A stretch of DNA of 64,000 nt from Aristolochia californica (GCA_029961685.1 JARWKL010000011.1:8002723-8066722); one strand, 5' to 3'; numbered from the stretch's first letter, positions 33,640 through 46,300 are shown. The notes: generated by a model from the sequence alone, not told the origin. Numbers and translations: made by a program.

Positions 33640-33800
33640 CACACGAGCCCGTTAGTGACCTTGGGAAGAGATTTATATTATAGGAAAAGCTGAAAATATT
33701 TTTCTTAGGATATATATTTTATAAAAACCTTCGGATAAAATTTTATTAGTATCTTACTAGGAAATTACTTAGAAAAATTTAAAATTTTCTAAGGAGAATT
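33640..33800. repeat. MITE-like dispersed repeat G, copy 1
   Basis: Shares a pattern (CCGTTAGTG, AGGAAAA, TTCTTAGGAT, ACTAGGAAATT) with 56560-56705 and, in reverse, with 37370-37510. Ends are not defined. Confidence 0.4.
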
Positions 33801-34942
33801 AAATGGACTTGTTAGTATATTTTCTAAAGAAATAAATAAAAATTAATAATCAATCTCATACATTATCATATTTATCTAATTTTTTTAATAAAAATATTAA
33901 ATACAAAATTATCATGAAAAATTATCTTGTATTGAAAATATTACAGCATCAATGAGAGGCTTCTCGAGTTCCATAGGAGACTAATTTGGCAAAATAGCTA
34001 CAGGAGAAGCTCGATTCACTTGGAACAATCGCCTCCAATTTTATCGGAGACTTCTTCCCTACTCATCCTCGTATCACCATCTTTTTTTCCTTGATCGTGA
34101 AGGGATACAATGGAGCCCTTCACCTTTCCTATTTCAGATGGTTTGGTTGCATGATAAACCTTTTATAGGACTTCTTTAGCTCTGAGATACCTATAGGATC
34201 AAGTTTATCTCCCATAAAAAAGTTTGTTGTAAAGAGTAAATTCTTAAAAAAAAAAAAAAAATAAGTGTTGTTGTGCCAAAGAAGTCACTCGTCACAAAAA
34301 GTCAGGAATTGGAAGTGGTTGTGGAAACGAGAACAACAAAAAATGAAGAGAAACAATGTCTATTGCATTGTACAGATTATGAGTCCATTATGATTCAAGA
34401 GTAGAGATAAATGAAACAAAAATCACACTACAAATGGCTAATAGAGGAAGATGGTAATACTGAAAAATGGAAAGAAACTATTGCAGTCATTTGCAGCATT
34501 TTAGCCTTTCTAAGGATGTTTTGTGCGGATGATGATCAAATCTTCCTCAAAACATTGTGGACTTTCAATGTCAATACATGAAGAATTAAATTGACCAACT
34601 ATGGATACAAACATTGGCTAATTTGCCATCGTCTCCAACCATTAATAGAGTTGATGGTTGCACTCTTTTATAGATAAAAAGACAACATTAGTTGGATAGG
34701 GTACAGGAAAATAAAATAAAATAATAAATGAATCTAAGGATTAACAAAAAAATATGGCAACAATGTTAAGTTCCAAAATCTCCTGTTCTCAATCCTTATC
34801 TCATTAAAAAAACAGAACATCAATAGAACTTCTTGACATAATTCGATGAATCTGAGGATTAACTAAAAAATTTATAAAGAGGAATTCTAAATAATTTGTA
34901 AAAAATAAAATAAAATTATTTATTGAATTTAAATTTACACAA
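33801..34942. other. AT-rich intergenic stretch
   Basis: I see no coding frame or clear element here. The segment 33950-34250 is less AT-rich and may be part of an old repeat. Confidence 0.4.
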
Positions 34943-35281
34943 TGTTGAAGAGCATATATGGAAGAGTTTTACATGACTTTCACAGTAAGAAGTTTCACAA
35001 AATCATAATTAATCTGGTGAAGCCTTACAGGAATCTCACAAAAGGAGGTCTCAAAGAATAGTCTCACTTAAAGGTATTTAATTATGTTAGTCTTCTATTT
35101 ATGTTCAATTGTTTTATTATGCTAGGACTTATCTTTTTGTGTTTAACTTTAGGTGTAACTAGCATAAGGGTAGTTTAGTCGTAAGTGGATTTTGCTTGTT
35201 TCCTCTATTATAAATAGAGGCTCATTGTACTTAAATAACATTAAGTTCGTGAAATATTTCTCTTCTCTACAAATTTCAACA
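34943..35281 (+). mobile_element. Solo LTR of family E, copy 1
   Basis: It runs TGTTGAAGAGCATATATGG to TTTCAACA, with a TATA box (TATTATAAATAGAGG near 35205) in the expected place. The 5-bp flanks CACAA and CATAA differ by one base. Partial copies are at about 41330-41585 and 58650-58878. Confidence 0.65.
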
Positions 35282-36626
35282 CATAATAAACAAACAAAAA
35301 AAGTATATGAATAACAACTAACATGGTGATTGTAAAAGGGGTAAATGGTCAAGGATCTGATATTTCTATCTATTTCAAAATTTAGAAGGATCATAAATTG
35401 AAGCAAAAAAAAAAAAATCATCCCAAATGCTAGAAAATCAGTCAGAAGAAAACCAATGCATGCCCTTTTGCTTTGAGCAATTAACAGGATTGAGAAAAAA
35501 AAAAGAACTTTAATGCTTATGTAGCTTTTGGTTTGAGTTTGCAGGAAACAAAATCAATGAGGAGGTTTTATACCCTTTTTGCTGAAACAACATGGCAAGT
35601 GATTATTAACAACCAACTAATGTTCTTTTCTTGTTCTTCTTTTCCCCTTGGGTTTGGTCTTTGCCAATGTTTGTTGTACGTTGTCTAGCTAGTTAATTAC
35701 CATTAAACATTTCGTAAAAAGTGAGCCCTTTTTTTCTTTAGTCAAAACATGACTACTTGTGTATTTAAGCTCGCAGCTCCTCTTGAAATCCCCTCTTGTA
35801 TCATAAGGAAAAGGGTACATAGTTAATTAAATGGAGATCAATAAACATTTCTAGTTAGCTTGGTGAACATGATTACATATGCAAATTATAAGGCGTGTTA
35901 GAGTGATATATAGCAACCAAAATTTGAGTGATTCTTTATGAATCCATGTTGGTGTATATGACAAAAGAGGAGTAAATGACACTACTATTGGTAAAAGAAA
36001 TTACAATTGGTGGGTGTTTTGAAAGTAAATTGGTTCAAATAGTGTGGAAAGACTAGTATTTAATGATAGGGGAAGAGCTACAAATGGAAACAAATAAATG
36101 TTTTAAACAAAAAATTTAATGTCCAAACTTAAAAGACATAAAGAGAGTTAGGTTTGGATAAAGGGAGATTGTATCTCGTCTTGTTCACTATTCTTTGTAG
36201 ATAGATGGTTAAAGTGTAATTAGCTATAAAATTCTCTTTGTCCAAGTCATTCAAAATCCAAAATAGAGAAGTTAAATAATGTCTCTTGCGTGTGAATAGA
36301 TCTTCAAATAAAGAATTTCTACAAAGGAACAACAAACAAAGCATTAAAAAAGTTTGAAGAGGAAGAAAAATTCTACAATATGGATTGGTCTTTGCTATCA
36401 CTAATGGAATTCATATTTCATATGAGCACTGAAATAAACATTAAACTTTAAGCATTCTATCACCACATCAAGAAGAAAAAAAATACATTAAAAAATATAA
36501 GCATTCTATCACCATATCAAGATAAAAATATATTGAAAATATGAATTAGTAAATGAGGTGCAATTTATGGAGGAAAGAGAGAAATTGAATGAAGATGGGG
36601 AAAGACGAATCTGAATGGGTTGGTAA
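35282..36626. other. AT-rich intergenic stretch
   Basis: There is no supported gene. A 23-bp word (AAGCATTCTATCACCAyATCAAG) occurs twice at about 36450 and 36500. Otherwise I see nothing. Confidence 0.4.
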
Positions 36627-36728
36627 TGTCAGAGTGGTTCCGTCCACTCTTGTTAGAGTTCGTGGTCTGAGTTAGGTACTTGGCTTTCCACACCTTAAAC
36701 GGTTAGTCTTTTCGGGTTGTATTGGCTA

Positions 36729-36815
36729 GGTATCTGACTCAGAACTTCGTAGTTAAGCAAGCCTGGGCGAGAGTAATTTTAAGATGGGTGACCTCCTGGG
36801 AAGTACTCTTGCCTA
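36729..36815 (+). repeat. 5S rRNA-derived segment in the Cassandra LTR
   Basis: CTTCGTAGTTAAGCAAGCCT, GGGCGAGAGTA and GATGGGTGACCTCCTGGGAA follow the order of plant 5S rRNA from its middle to 3' part, covering the internal promoter for RNA polymerase III. It is too diverged, and wrongly bounded, to be a working 5S gene. Confidence 0.85.
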
Positions 36816-36826
36816 GGACTTTGACA

Positions 36827-36838
36827 TGGTATCAGAGC
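36827..36838 (+). promoter_or_regulatory. Primer binding site of Cassandra (tRNA-iMet)
   Basis: TGGTATCAGAGC, an exact plant initiator tRNA-Met site, follows the LTR without a spacer. The inverted copy has the same site at 37049-37060. Confidence 0.85.
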
Positions 36839-36919
36839 TCGGCACGCCACGGCCCGCGTTCGTATCCCATGATAAGCGGCTCCAGAATGGGCAGGGTGGG
36901 TGTCAGAGTGGTTCCGTCC

Positions 36920-37112
36920 GTGTGAAAAGCCAAGTACCTAACTCAGACCACGAACTCTAACAAGAGTGGACGGAACCACTCTGACACCCACCCCGCCCAT
37001 TCTGGAGCCGCTTCTCACGGGATACGAACGCGGGCCGTGGCGTGCCTAGCTCTGATACCATTTCAAAGTCCTAGGCGAGAGTACAACCCGAAAAGACTAG
37101 CCGTTTAAGGTG
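36920..37112 (-). mobile_element. Cassandra-type TRIM, inverted and permuted copy
   Basis: Read on the minus strand: LTR positions about 65-93, a gap that removes the 5S block, the LTR end, PBS, the internal region, then LTR positions 1-67. The two broken LTRs therefore complement each other almost exactly. The copy abuts the forward one, and 36901-36919 pairs perfectly with 36968-36986. No target duplication is apparent. Confidence 0.8.
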
Positions 37113-37369
37113 CAATAACGTCATGAAAAGGGGGTGGAACTTGGGTAGAGAATAGGGAAGGGAGAGGAGAGGGACGGAAGAGGGGGGAACTGGTGAAGAG
37201 GAGAGAGAGAGGGAGGGGTGAAGATAGAGGAGAGAGAGTACATGTAGATCGAGAACGAAAGAGAGTGTTAAGAGCAAGAGAGAATGCTGGAGAGGAGAAC
37301 TTGATGTTTTTCTAGCAAGTAGCTTTCCGAAGTCTGATGGCTACAAAATCTTACTTGGAAAAATATTCG
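37113..37369. other. Purine-rich intergenic stretch
   Basis: The plus strand at 37130-37290 is strongly GA-rich. No gene is seen. Confidence 0.4.
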
Positions 37370-37510
37370 ATTTTCCAAGTAAGGTTTCCAGGCAGATATT
37401 CATTTCCTAGGAAAAAAAAAGGGCACTAATGAATCCAAGAAATGCCTTTCTTCCTAAAAATGTTTTTTTTTTTTGCTTTTCTAGGAAAAGAAGGCACTAA
37501 TAGGGCCATA
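37370..37510. repeat. MITE-like dispersed repeat G, copy 2
   Basis: Related in reverse orientation to 56560-56705 (CTTGGATTCATTAGTGCCC against CTTGGATTCGTTAGTGTCC). An internal AAGGCACTAATAGGGCCAT suggests an end. The class is not resolved. Confidence 0.45.
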
Positions 37511-37832
37511 GTCTTAGAATGAGAATGGCTTTATTTTCAACGTAAAACTCTCATAATATAAGATTATGGTACTGCATAATATTTCACCCTCATTAGTGAC
37601 AATTTCCAATCTAAACACGTGTCGTCTCTAAGGATTGTTTGTAGACATGTATTTATGCCTAACAAAGTTAAAGATTTTAATGCAATTTGTATGCATCCAA
37701 TATGAATATATTTATGTTTATCAGTATTGTGTAATATATTTATTTATATCTTTTAACTATAGCAATTTTAGAGTGGAATCTCGTGCTTCAAGATTAATGA
37801 TTTGTTTCATGGTTTTAAATCCCATGGTGCTT

Positions 37833-38110
37833 ATAAGAGCAAAAATTCATTTTTTTTGTAAATGGAAGTGGGTTTGATGGACGGAATTGTCCAATCATTT
37901 AATTTTTGTTGAACATTATATTCAACTAATTGTGAATTTTTTATATTCCTAGTACTTCTACCACTCATAGGGTCTAAAATGAAGAGAAAGCTATGTAAAA
38001 ATTTATTCATGGTTTAGGAAGAGTATAAATTAAACATGATATGCAAAGGTCTAACCGAAACCAAACAGTTATGGTTCTACTATTCTTTTCTTTGTCTGAT
38101 ACAGTACATG
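37833..38110 (+). repeat. Direct repeat F, copy 1
   Basis: About 278 bp with clear similarity (around 85% by eye) to 38846-39122, for example TTTGATGGAC, ATTGTCCAATC, GAACATTATATTCAACTAAT and CCTAGTACTTCTACCACTCA. The copies could be LTRs of a short element, but I see neither TG-CA ends nor a PBS. Confidence 0.65.
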
Positions 38111-38845
38111 TCTGTCGACTTACGGGTATTCACGACCTTCAATGTCATCCTTGGCAACATGGCCTACTACCTACGTGACTTGGGTGACATCCCATACTTT
38201 CTCAAGAAATAGAAGAAGAACAACAGAACTAGAATAGAAGGTTAAAACATATGCATCTCTGGCTACAATATAGAAATCTTAAAATCTCAAAGATACTTAT
38301 ATAAGCATCCCTAATTTAGCCAATCATGGCTTTTATACTAATAAATTATAGGAACTTAAAAATAAAATAGACGAAAACAAATAATTTATTTAAAAGACAT
38401 ATATAGAATAGAGGAGAACTTACAAGACCAAGAACATGAGCAATCAACCTTAGAGACAACTTCAAACAAATTCCAAATGATGTTTTACAAACACACAAAC
38501 TTCTCCTTATATAGACAGAGAAAAAGATAAAGATAAAGGTGGAATACAATCTTCTTACAAGCCCACGAATCAAAAACTAACAACACACCTCTATTATTGA
38601 GGTTCTTTATACTTGTCCTCCATTATCAATGTAGGGGGGACTGTCTGAGGAATAGTCCTTTTTGGAGATCGAATTTTGTTCCAATTTATCATTCTAGGAA
38701 TGACAACTTTTGCACTCATTAAATCAGTTTCTATTAAAACTATTTTACCTTAATCTGGTAAATTGATGACTTTCAAAGCTAAGATATTCATAATCTTTGA
38801 ATAATTTTTTTGTTTTTTGTCTATTTTATTTTTTAGATCCTACTT

Positions 38846-39122
38846 GTAAGGGCAAAAGTTCCCTTTTTGTAAATGGAAGTAGGTTTGATGGACAGAATTG
38901 TCCAATCGTTTAATTTTTATTGAACATTATATTCAACTAATTGTGAAATTTTCACATTCCTAGTACTTCTACCACTCATAATGTCTAAATTGAAGAGAAT
39001 ACTTAATAAGAATCTATTTGTGGTTTAGGAAGAGTATAAAATAAATAGGAAATGCAGAGGTCTAATCGAAGCCAAACAGTTCTAGTTCTACTATTCTTTT
39101 CTCTCTTTTGATACAACAGACA
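38846..39122 (+). repeat. Direct repeat F, copy 2
   Basis: Same orientation as copy 1 and about 1 kb away. The 735 bp between them is AT-rich with no coding remnant. Confidence 0.65.
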
Positions 39123-40492
39123 TCTATCAACGAATATAGTTACTTAGTCCCCAAAATACACTAAGTTATGTCTCAAAATAGTTATTATATTTATATAATT
39201 GCATACATATTATAAACCAAATTTTATACATTTTATAAACTTTTAAATTTTTTTATATTTTTTGAAAATTATTTTAACTATAAGTAATGAATATGAATAA
39301 CAAATTATGTTTATATTTGTTTAATGTGTCAATTGTAATCATATAGTTACTTTATTTGTTAAATAATTAATAAAATAATATCAATTTAATTAATTCATAT
39401 AGTAGTATGTTTTACTTAAACATTTATGATGAAGAATGCTCTTAAACTTAAACATTACATAAAATAATAATAACAAAAATGGGAAAAAATAATTAATGAA
39501 TTAAATAATAAATAATAGATCATAAAGTAATAAATTTGATTGCATTAATTATTTAATAATAATTATAATATAGGCATTAATTGTTAATATTAGAGTAAAC
39601 TATTAATGTACTATTAATAATAGCATATTTTCTTATATGGGGAGGACCAAGGGAATTAAGAATCAAAATTGTTGGAGGATACGGTCGACTCAAGAGCTGG
39701 AGGGTTATATTTATGGTTTTTTGAGTCTTTGAGTTAACTTGCTTGAGTTGAAACAAATTTTGGATTGAATTATTTGGGTCATAGAGAAGGACTTGACCCT
39801 TTGTTTTGGCCAAAACAAGTACTTAGTCCTAACTCATGATGGACTGCATTACATTAAACATTGTATTAAAATTATAATGTTTAGATAATTATATATAACA
39901 TATTATATATCACAATGATTTTTTTAACTAATAGTTTAACATTTTTTTTGCCAAGTCACCATATAAAAAGATATATGCGACTCAACTAGCTGACTCAGGG
40001 TTGAGCGACATCCAATTGAGTCCTTGTCCCAAGTGACAAAACCATGTGGGTTACCACCTGATTGAACAAAGAACGCCTTTAGCATCGAAGCCCTACATGC
40101 CCACAATGCATAAGACATGATGACAAGACATGGATGTGGTGAAGGGCACTCGTCTCTTGTCTTGTGAAAGATCAAATAGGATGCAAGGATGAATAAACTA
40201 GGTGCAATCACATCATGCTCAAGAATCTTCGGGTTGTGGAAGAGAAAACAACCATCATTGGAGATGTTTCCAATGTGAACAAAGAAGATTTTGTTGCTGC
40301 TCTATTTTGGAAATATTATGTTAAGACCTTCATGATAACAAAATAAAACAAAAAAGTTGTCTAACACACAATAGAAAGGCTAATAAGAAAAAACAGTAGA
40401 AGAAATAGACATTATAAAAAGACACAATATTTATGGAAAGACAAACATTGTCTCAATAAATTGACATCATGTAAATTTACAAAGCTAAACAA
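39123..40492. other. AT-rich intergenic stretch
   Basis: Very AT-rich with long A/T words at 39160-39560. The segment 39940-40260 has more even composition and may be the internal part of element H. No recognised coding sequence. Confidence 0.4.
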
Positions 40493-40839
40493 ACTTTGAT
40501 ACCATGCTGGGATTTTATGAGAAGAAAATAATTATTTGATTGTGTTAAACTGAGTACTATTTAAATTACTCATGTCTCAATTACACCCAATGTATATCTC
40601 ATGGATTTAAATCCAACGATAAGTAAACAATTGTAATATAAATAAAAGATTAATAACATTGATAGACCTCTTGGGTGAGGCTCTTTCCTATGAGATTCCA
40701 ATAAGACTCCACCATATTAATTATTCCATTGTGAGAATTCAACTTACGAGAGTCATGTAAGACTCCTTTGTATCTACTATTCAATACAAAGTAATGTCTA
40801 TATACCTACTATTTGTATTAAACTTGAGTGTGCTTAACA
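40493..40839 (-). mobile_element. LTR and primer binding site of element H
   Basis: On the minus strand the LTR runs TGTTAAGCACACTCAAG to CATAAAATCCCAGCA (40839 to 40505), then TGGTATCAAAGT (40504 to 40493), a tRNA-iMet type site. The internal region would lie to the left. No coding remnants were found there. Confidence 0.5.
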
Positions 40840-41329
40840 TCCGACATGAGTAAAGTCTTTTTAAGCACTCAATTGATAATTTTTTTAGCTGCCATTGAAA
40901 AAGTGAGTAACTTCTTTTTCAATGTCTTCAAATTGGGGTTATTTTTTCACCTCTGAAATTGAGCAAAGTATTTTTTAAACTTAGGTAGTTTTGACTGGTG
41001 TATGAAGTTTTATCGCTTGACTATAAGTGATCTTTTTCTTCAATACTTGTTTTGTCCAAATAGGGTTTTATGTCTTTTCAATCCCTAACTTGAGGGAAAA
41101 AATAGAAGAATAAAGAGCAAGAAAAAGGTATTTTATGGTATTTGATACAACCTATAATGAAGAGTTTTCAATATTGTGATAATTTTTTTTTTTTGCAACC
41201 AATAATTAGGAATATCCGAGTAAAGCGAAGAACTAGAGATGAAGACCTTGCATCTTTTTACAAGAAGATGAAGATCAATAACTTTTTTTTTGTAACCTAA
41301 AGTTAACAAACTCTATTTGAAGGAGATTA

Positions 41330-41585
41330 TTGAATAACATATATGAAAGAGTCTTACATAAATCTCATGGTAAGAGATCTTACAGAAGAGGAATTAAAAT
41401 GACAAAGTTTATGAAGTGTTTTAGTTTAAACGTTTTTCAATTCTTTTAATTTTTCCAATTGTTGTTTTACTTTGGAGTTTTAGTTTAGCTATAACGGGAT
41501 ATGAGTAGATTAATTCAACTTTTATTATATGAATTTATCTTATTATAAATAGATACCTAATGTATTCAATTAATACTTGTTGGCC
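41330..41585 (+). mobile_element. LTR family E, copy 2 (partial)
   Basis: ATATATGAAAGAGTCTTACAT and TATTATAAATAGATACC align with the solo LTR at 34943-35281, including the TATA box. The right end is missing or diverged. Confidence 0.5.
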
Positions 41586-41599
41586 CACGTGGTTTCTCA

Positions 41600-42460
41600 A
41601 GAGGGATAAATTGAGATATAAAATTTAAACTTTGGTGCTTATACCAAAACTAAAATAAAATAATTAATAAAAGTACACATCACAAATAGAAGACAAATTT
41701 TTGTTCATTGATGTCTCCCTAATGGTAATCACACAAGAACCCATACTCTAGAAAATTCCACTAAAGAGATTTCGACTTTCTTTTAAGGTACATGTAATGC
41801 TCAAGTACTCAAATACCAATCTCCCCTCAAGATGATAAAACCATATTATAACTCTAGTAAGCTTCTCTTTCTAGAATCCAGGTTCTAGAACAACCTTGAT
41901 AAAAAAAAAAAATACAACAAGCAAAAGAAAACTTACACCATTTGAATATGGAGAGATACCTTTCTCCTAGTGATTTTCAAGTTCCCAATCTTGTAATGCA
42001 CAAGAGAAGACTTGTTGGAGTTTGAAATGCTAGGATGCACAATGATTTTGAGAGAGAACATATGTTTTTGCAAGAGTATAATTCTATTTCTTTCAAATGG
42101 ATTTGTGAAGGAATTTTAAGTAAAATAGTTATTGAATACAATAAACTGCCAATAAATGCTCACATTACCGTCCTAGAGTGGAGGGATATTTATAAGTTTT
42201 TCAGCCAAACTAACCGTTTTTAAAATATTGTAAAAAGTGTTGATTGATCCCTGGAAATGTATGATAGATCAACCATGTGTAACGACTATATTTTTAAGTT
42301 CCCTTAACTTGTTGATTGATTAGTTGAATTTCCGACTTCTAAAAAATGGCTTGTTGATTGATCAATCCAAGTAGGTTGATCCACATGTTTTATGGGACTA
42401 GTTGTGTGCGTATGATCGATCATGCCACGAGTATGATCAATCATGCGATATGCCATAATG
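41600..42460 (-). repeat. GATCAATC-rich promoter-like repeat, copy 2
   Basis: On the minus strand, GATC-rich DNA (seven GATC in about 210 bp at 42240-42450) is followed by AAAAACGGTTAG, AAAAACTTATAAATA (TATA near 42190), a leader with GTAAGTTTTC and later AAGGTTGTTCTAGAACC. These features appear in the same order as at 1-760, which also has GTAAGTTTTT and a GTTCT exon start. The palindrome of copy 1 is not conserved. Confidence 0.5.
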
Positions 42461-43305
42461 AACACATTAAGTTTTTAAACATGATGATAACTTGATTAAG
42501 GGGTTTTGCAAGTCTAAAAATATTTCAATGCATCGATTAACATGGTTTAAAAAATCAAATGCACTAAAGCTCCCATGCTCTTGTATATCTTAAAATTGGA
42601 GTTTGATAGCTATTCTAAAATTTTAATATATACTATATAATAAAAATTATGCCAAAGATTAATTTTTTTTTATAAAGGTAAAATAAATTTATACTCAATT
42701 TAATAAGAAGGAGAATATAATAAAAAGAAAACAAAGGCGTCGAGTCTGCTTTACACCCTCACCTTTGAGGACATAAAAATGTTGGCCCGACGATTTCATC
42801 AAAATTCAAAAACATTTTGCTTCTCCCGCCTCTTTTTCAAGCTTTCAACGGTCATTTGATACCAGTTTTGTTTACACTGCCCCATTATCCAAAGGGCTAA
42901 ATCAAAATAGACGTCAATGGGAGGATCTGTGTGTGTATGGGTGCGTGCACAAGCGCGCGCGAGAGAGTACCCTGGGGAGTGGGGAGGATAAAGGGGTGCG
43001 AGAGACCTCGAGGGGTAAACAGGGATTTCGAAAATTTCCCGAATTTACGTGATTTGCCCTGACCCTGCGTTTCTCTCTTTTATCTCTTCCGTCTCCTTTC
43101 CTGTTTCTATTTTCTCTCTCAAACAAAATCTGTAGCGGCGTGGACCTTCCGTTTCCTTTGTCTCTGGTTGCCTGGCCTTCGATAATTCACGCTCAGAAAA
43201 CCCTAGCAATTTCTCTTTTTGCCGGAAAAAGAGTTAGGGTTTTTGGTCTTCTAGGGTAGGTATTCCACTTCCATATGCATCCCCTTTGACAGATCCGGCG
43301 GACTT
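42461..43305 (+). promoter_or_regulatory. Upstream region and 5' UTR of the PHD/GNAT gene
   Basis: Composition shifts from AT-rich to GC-rich near 42900 (GTGTGTGTATGGGTGCGTGC, then CGCGCGCGAGAGAG). A TC-rich leader (43060-43130) is typical of plant 5' UTRs. I see no clear TATA box. The transcription start is not determinable from sequence alone. Confidence 0.4.
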
Positions 43306-46300
43306 ATGTCGTCAATGGCGAACGGCACTTCGAAATCGGAGGAGTTCGTGCTTCGGTCGGGTCCCCGGTCCGGTCTGAAGCGCGAGTTCGCCTTCGCCCT
43401 CAAGTCCCATTCTCAGTTCTCGGATTCGATGGGGCGGACGAGGTCGGGGAAGAAGCGCCTAAGAATATCGCCGAAGCGGTTAACCAAAGAGGCCCTCCCC
43501 CTTGAAACCCCCATTTTCGTCGATGATGCCGACACGAATGATGTGGATCGTGCGCCCCTGACTGAAGTCGCCGCTAGGATCGAAGCGTGTGAGAGGAAGT
43601 CGGAGGCGGATCTTGATGTCAGGCACACCGTTGTGCAGGAATTCGTGCGTGGTTTGGAAGTTGACGGCGGGGAGAAGATGGACAAAGTAATGATGGAGGT
43701 TGAGGCTTCTGTGCTGGAGAGTGGTGTGGAGACTTCCGCCGGATTTGACATTGATAGAATGGAAAATGATTGTGCTGTCTTGATTTCTCCGTCGGATAAT
43801 TCGACTGAGACTCTAATTGTTGAAAACGGTATTTGCAGAACTGAAGATGGTTCTGTTGCGCTGGTTGCTTCACCTGAGAAGCTTGCGCAGATAGAAACTG
43901 TTGAAGAAGAGCCTGTGGAAGCAGCAATAGTTGAAAATAATTCTCCGGTAGCAAGCTTCACTGTGGAAACAGAAATTATTTGTAAGACCAGTGACGTGAC
44001 AGAAGCAGCTGGAAACAGGACAGCAGCGACGGCAATAGTTGAATCTCAGTTTAGCGACCAGACCGAGGAAAATTCTGTCGTTGAAGTGTTTTTTCCTAAG
44101 AATGCTGAAGATGTGGTAGCAGGTGGGGCGTGCGAGGATGCTGCAGCTGCTCAGGTTTCTTCAACTATGTCAAATGTGGATAGTATTGGTGATAAGAGAG
44201 GTAAAGCGGAAGGAAATGCTGAAGCAGCTCAGGCGTCTTCAGATGAGAAAGCTGCTGGGACTGGCATGGTCATTAGTGGCGGTGATGATGCCCATAAAAT
44301 GAGTCCTGCTGATCACAAGTCACTGCTGCAGACTCCTATGCATACCGTATATCAGAGGAGATTTACTCGGTCAATGCCAAAAGACAAGGCCAAGCCCGTT
44401 GAGCCAGTGCCAAATGGCTTGGGCGAAGATTCTTCTCTTCTGGATTCCTCCAAGAGTGAAGGGGCGAGTGAAACAGGTGAATTGAGACTTAGGGATGAGA
44501 GCAACCAGATAAACTCAGCAACTTCAAAGAAGCTTGAATTAAAGATGTCCAAAAAGATTGTCTTAGACAAATTTCCGTCCACTATAAAAGAGTTGCTTGC
44601 TACAGGTCTGCTCGAGGGTTTACCTGTCAAGTACCTTGATAAGGTATATCTACTTTGAAGCTATTTGACTTTGTATATGTAGTTTCTGTCCGTGCTTGTT
44701 TTTTATGCTTTTTTTTTTTTTTTTCATTCTTACGTAGAATGGAGGGCTCTCTGGCACAATACAAGGTTGTGGGATACTGTGTGCTTGTAGTGCATGCAAC
44801 GGGATGAAAGTGAGCATTACTTTCACCATATTTGTGAAATTTGTTTTTGCATATTTTTTGTTTGTTAATGTAAGGGTGAGTCTCTTTTTTGTTGTCGGCT
44901 TGTAGGTAATTTCTCCATACCAATTTGAGAAGCATGCTGGCAGCTTAAAAAAACGTTCAGCGGAATATATTTATTTGGAAAATGGAAGAACCATTCGAGA
45001 TATACTAAATGTGTGTAGTAATGCACCATTGGACATGTTGGAGGCAACGATCCAAGGAGCCATCAGTTCCACCTCTATTGAACGAATGAAAAAATGTCAA
45101 AGTTGCAAAGGTAAGAATATTTTTGTGGGAACTTGAATCTTTTGCTCAAATAGATCATGTGGAATGTCCAACAAAATATGAACCTAGTATGATAGGAAAG
45201 CAGACTGTAGAATGCATGGTGATGAGGTTGTGAAGGCAAAAATGTGGGGACGGCCTCATGACCATAGTCAATTTTTTGACTAATGTGAGGTCCACTTTGC
45301 TTGTCTTTGTGATGTTATACAAGGGAAACCATCATCTGCTTTTGTATCGTTTATGGGTTTTTGATAATGTTTTTTATCATCTTATGACATGTTCTCTAAT
45401 CTCTTTATTTGTGTCAATGTAGAGTACATTAAGCTGTCAGAGGCTATAACATCCATGCCAATTTGCTGTAGATGCTTGGGATCGGAGCGACCAGAAGCAA
45501 CCCCAATTCGTGTTAGTAGCAGTTTGGTTGGGTATGTTGTTTATCTCTTTCATAACTTCCTTCTTTTAGAGGTGTGATGTATGGTGATATCCACCCAACA
45601 AATCATGGTTGCATTGAACTATGTTTATCCAGTAAATCAATTTGTAATATGGGATGTCATAATATAACTTTGAATTGAAGCAACTCAAATGTTTTAGAAC
45701 TTAGAAGTACTATGGTGGTATAATATTTAAATTATTGATATTAAAATTGAATCGGCCATCAAATTGGTAGGATGGCAGGTTTTATCTAATTGGGTTAGAC
45801 CGGGTTCAACCATAGGTTGGATCTAATTGGGATACTACCATTAAATTTGTTATCTATTCATTAGTTTTTGACACAATCCAATAGTTTGGTAAGCTAGTAT
45901 GACGTCTTACATGCAAGTGTCTGGTCTCCACTTTGAATCCTCCCTCTACAATAATTGTTTTTAGTCTCTTCCACTGATGATTGAACCGGACCCAATTCAA
46001 CTGGTCTCACTTACGGTCGGACTGGATCCATCCGATTTTAAGGTAAATCCGGTTTTTGCCTAAACAAGAACTGGAAAGGAGTCTGGTTCTGGTTTAACCC
46101 CGCTGAACCCGCCAGTTAGGTCTGCTTTTTACAACATTGATTTAAATAAAACTTAGATATTCGGTTTTTAAGGACTTTTCAGTGTCATCCGAACCCAATA
46201 GGAATTCTGCTGTCAGTTTGCTTTTGGTGTTAACCATTGTCTGAACTGACTATAGTCTGGTAGCTTTGATTTCTTTGCGAAGCCTAGGGAGTCTCTTCTA

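Larger units (their letters stand above)
36627..36919 (+). mobile_element. Cassandra-type TRIM retrotransposon, forward copy
   Basis: 5' LTR 36627-36826 (TGTCAGAGTGGTTCC to TTTGACA, 200 bp) carries a 5S-rRNA-like block. The primer binding site TGGTATCAGAGC is at 36827-36838, and a short internal region of about 62 bp follows. The 3' LTR begins with TGTCAGAGTGG at 36901 and is cut after 19 bp. Cassandra elements are known non-coding TRIMs with 5S rRNA sequence in the LTR. It encodes no protein and depends on other elements for movement. Confidence 0.85.

Noticed and set aside
36722..36925. 67-codon open frame
   Set aside because: It lies across the 5S-like block, PBS and internal region of a Cassandra element, which is non-coding.
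39936..40211. 91-codon minus-strand frame
   Set aside because: No recognisable domain; it lies on the internal side of an LTR/PBS and is probably transposon debris.
43413..43961. 182-codon antisense frame in exon 1 of the PHD gene
   Set aside because: It is the complement of a spliced, in-phase exon with clear coding sense; no domain on this strand.
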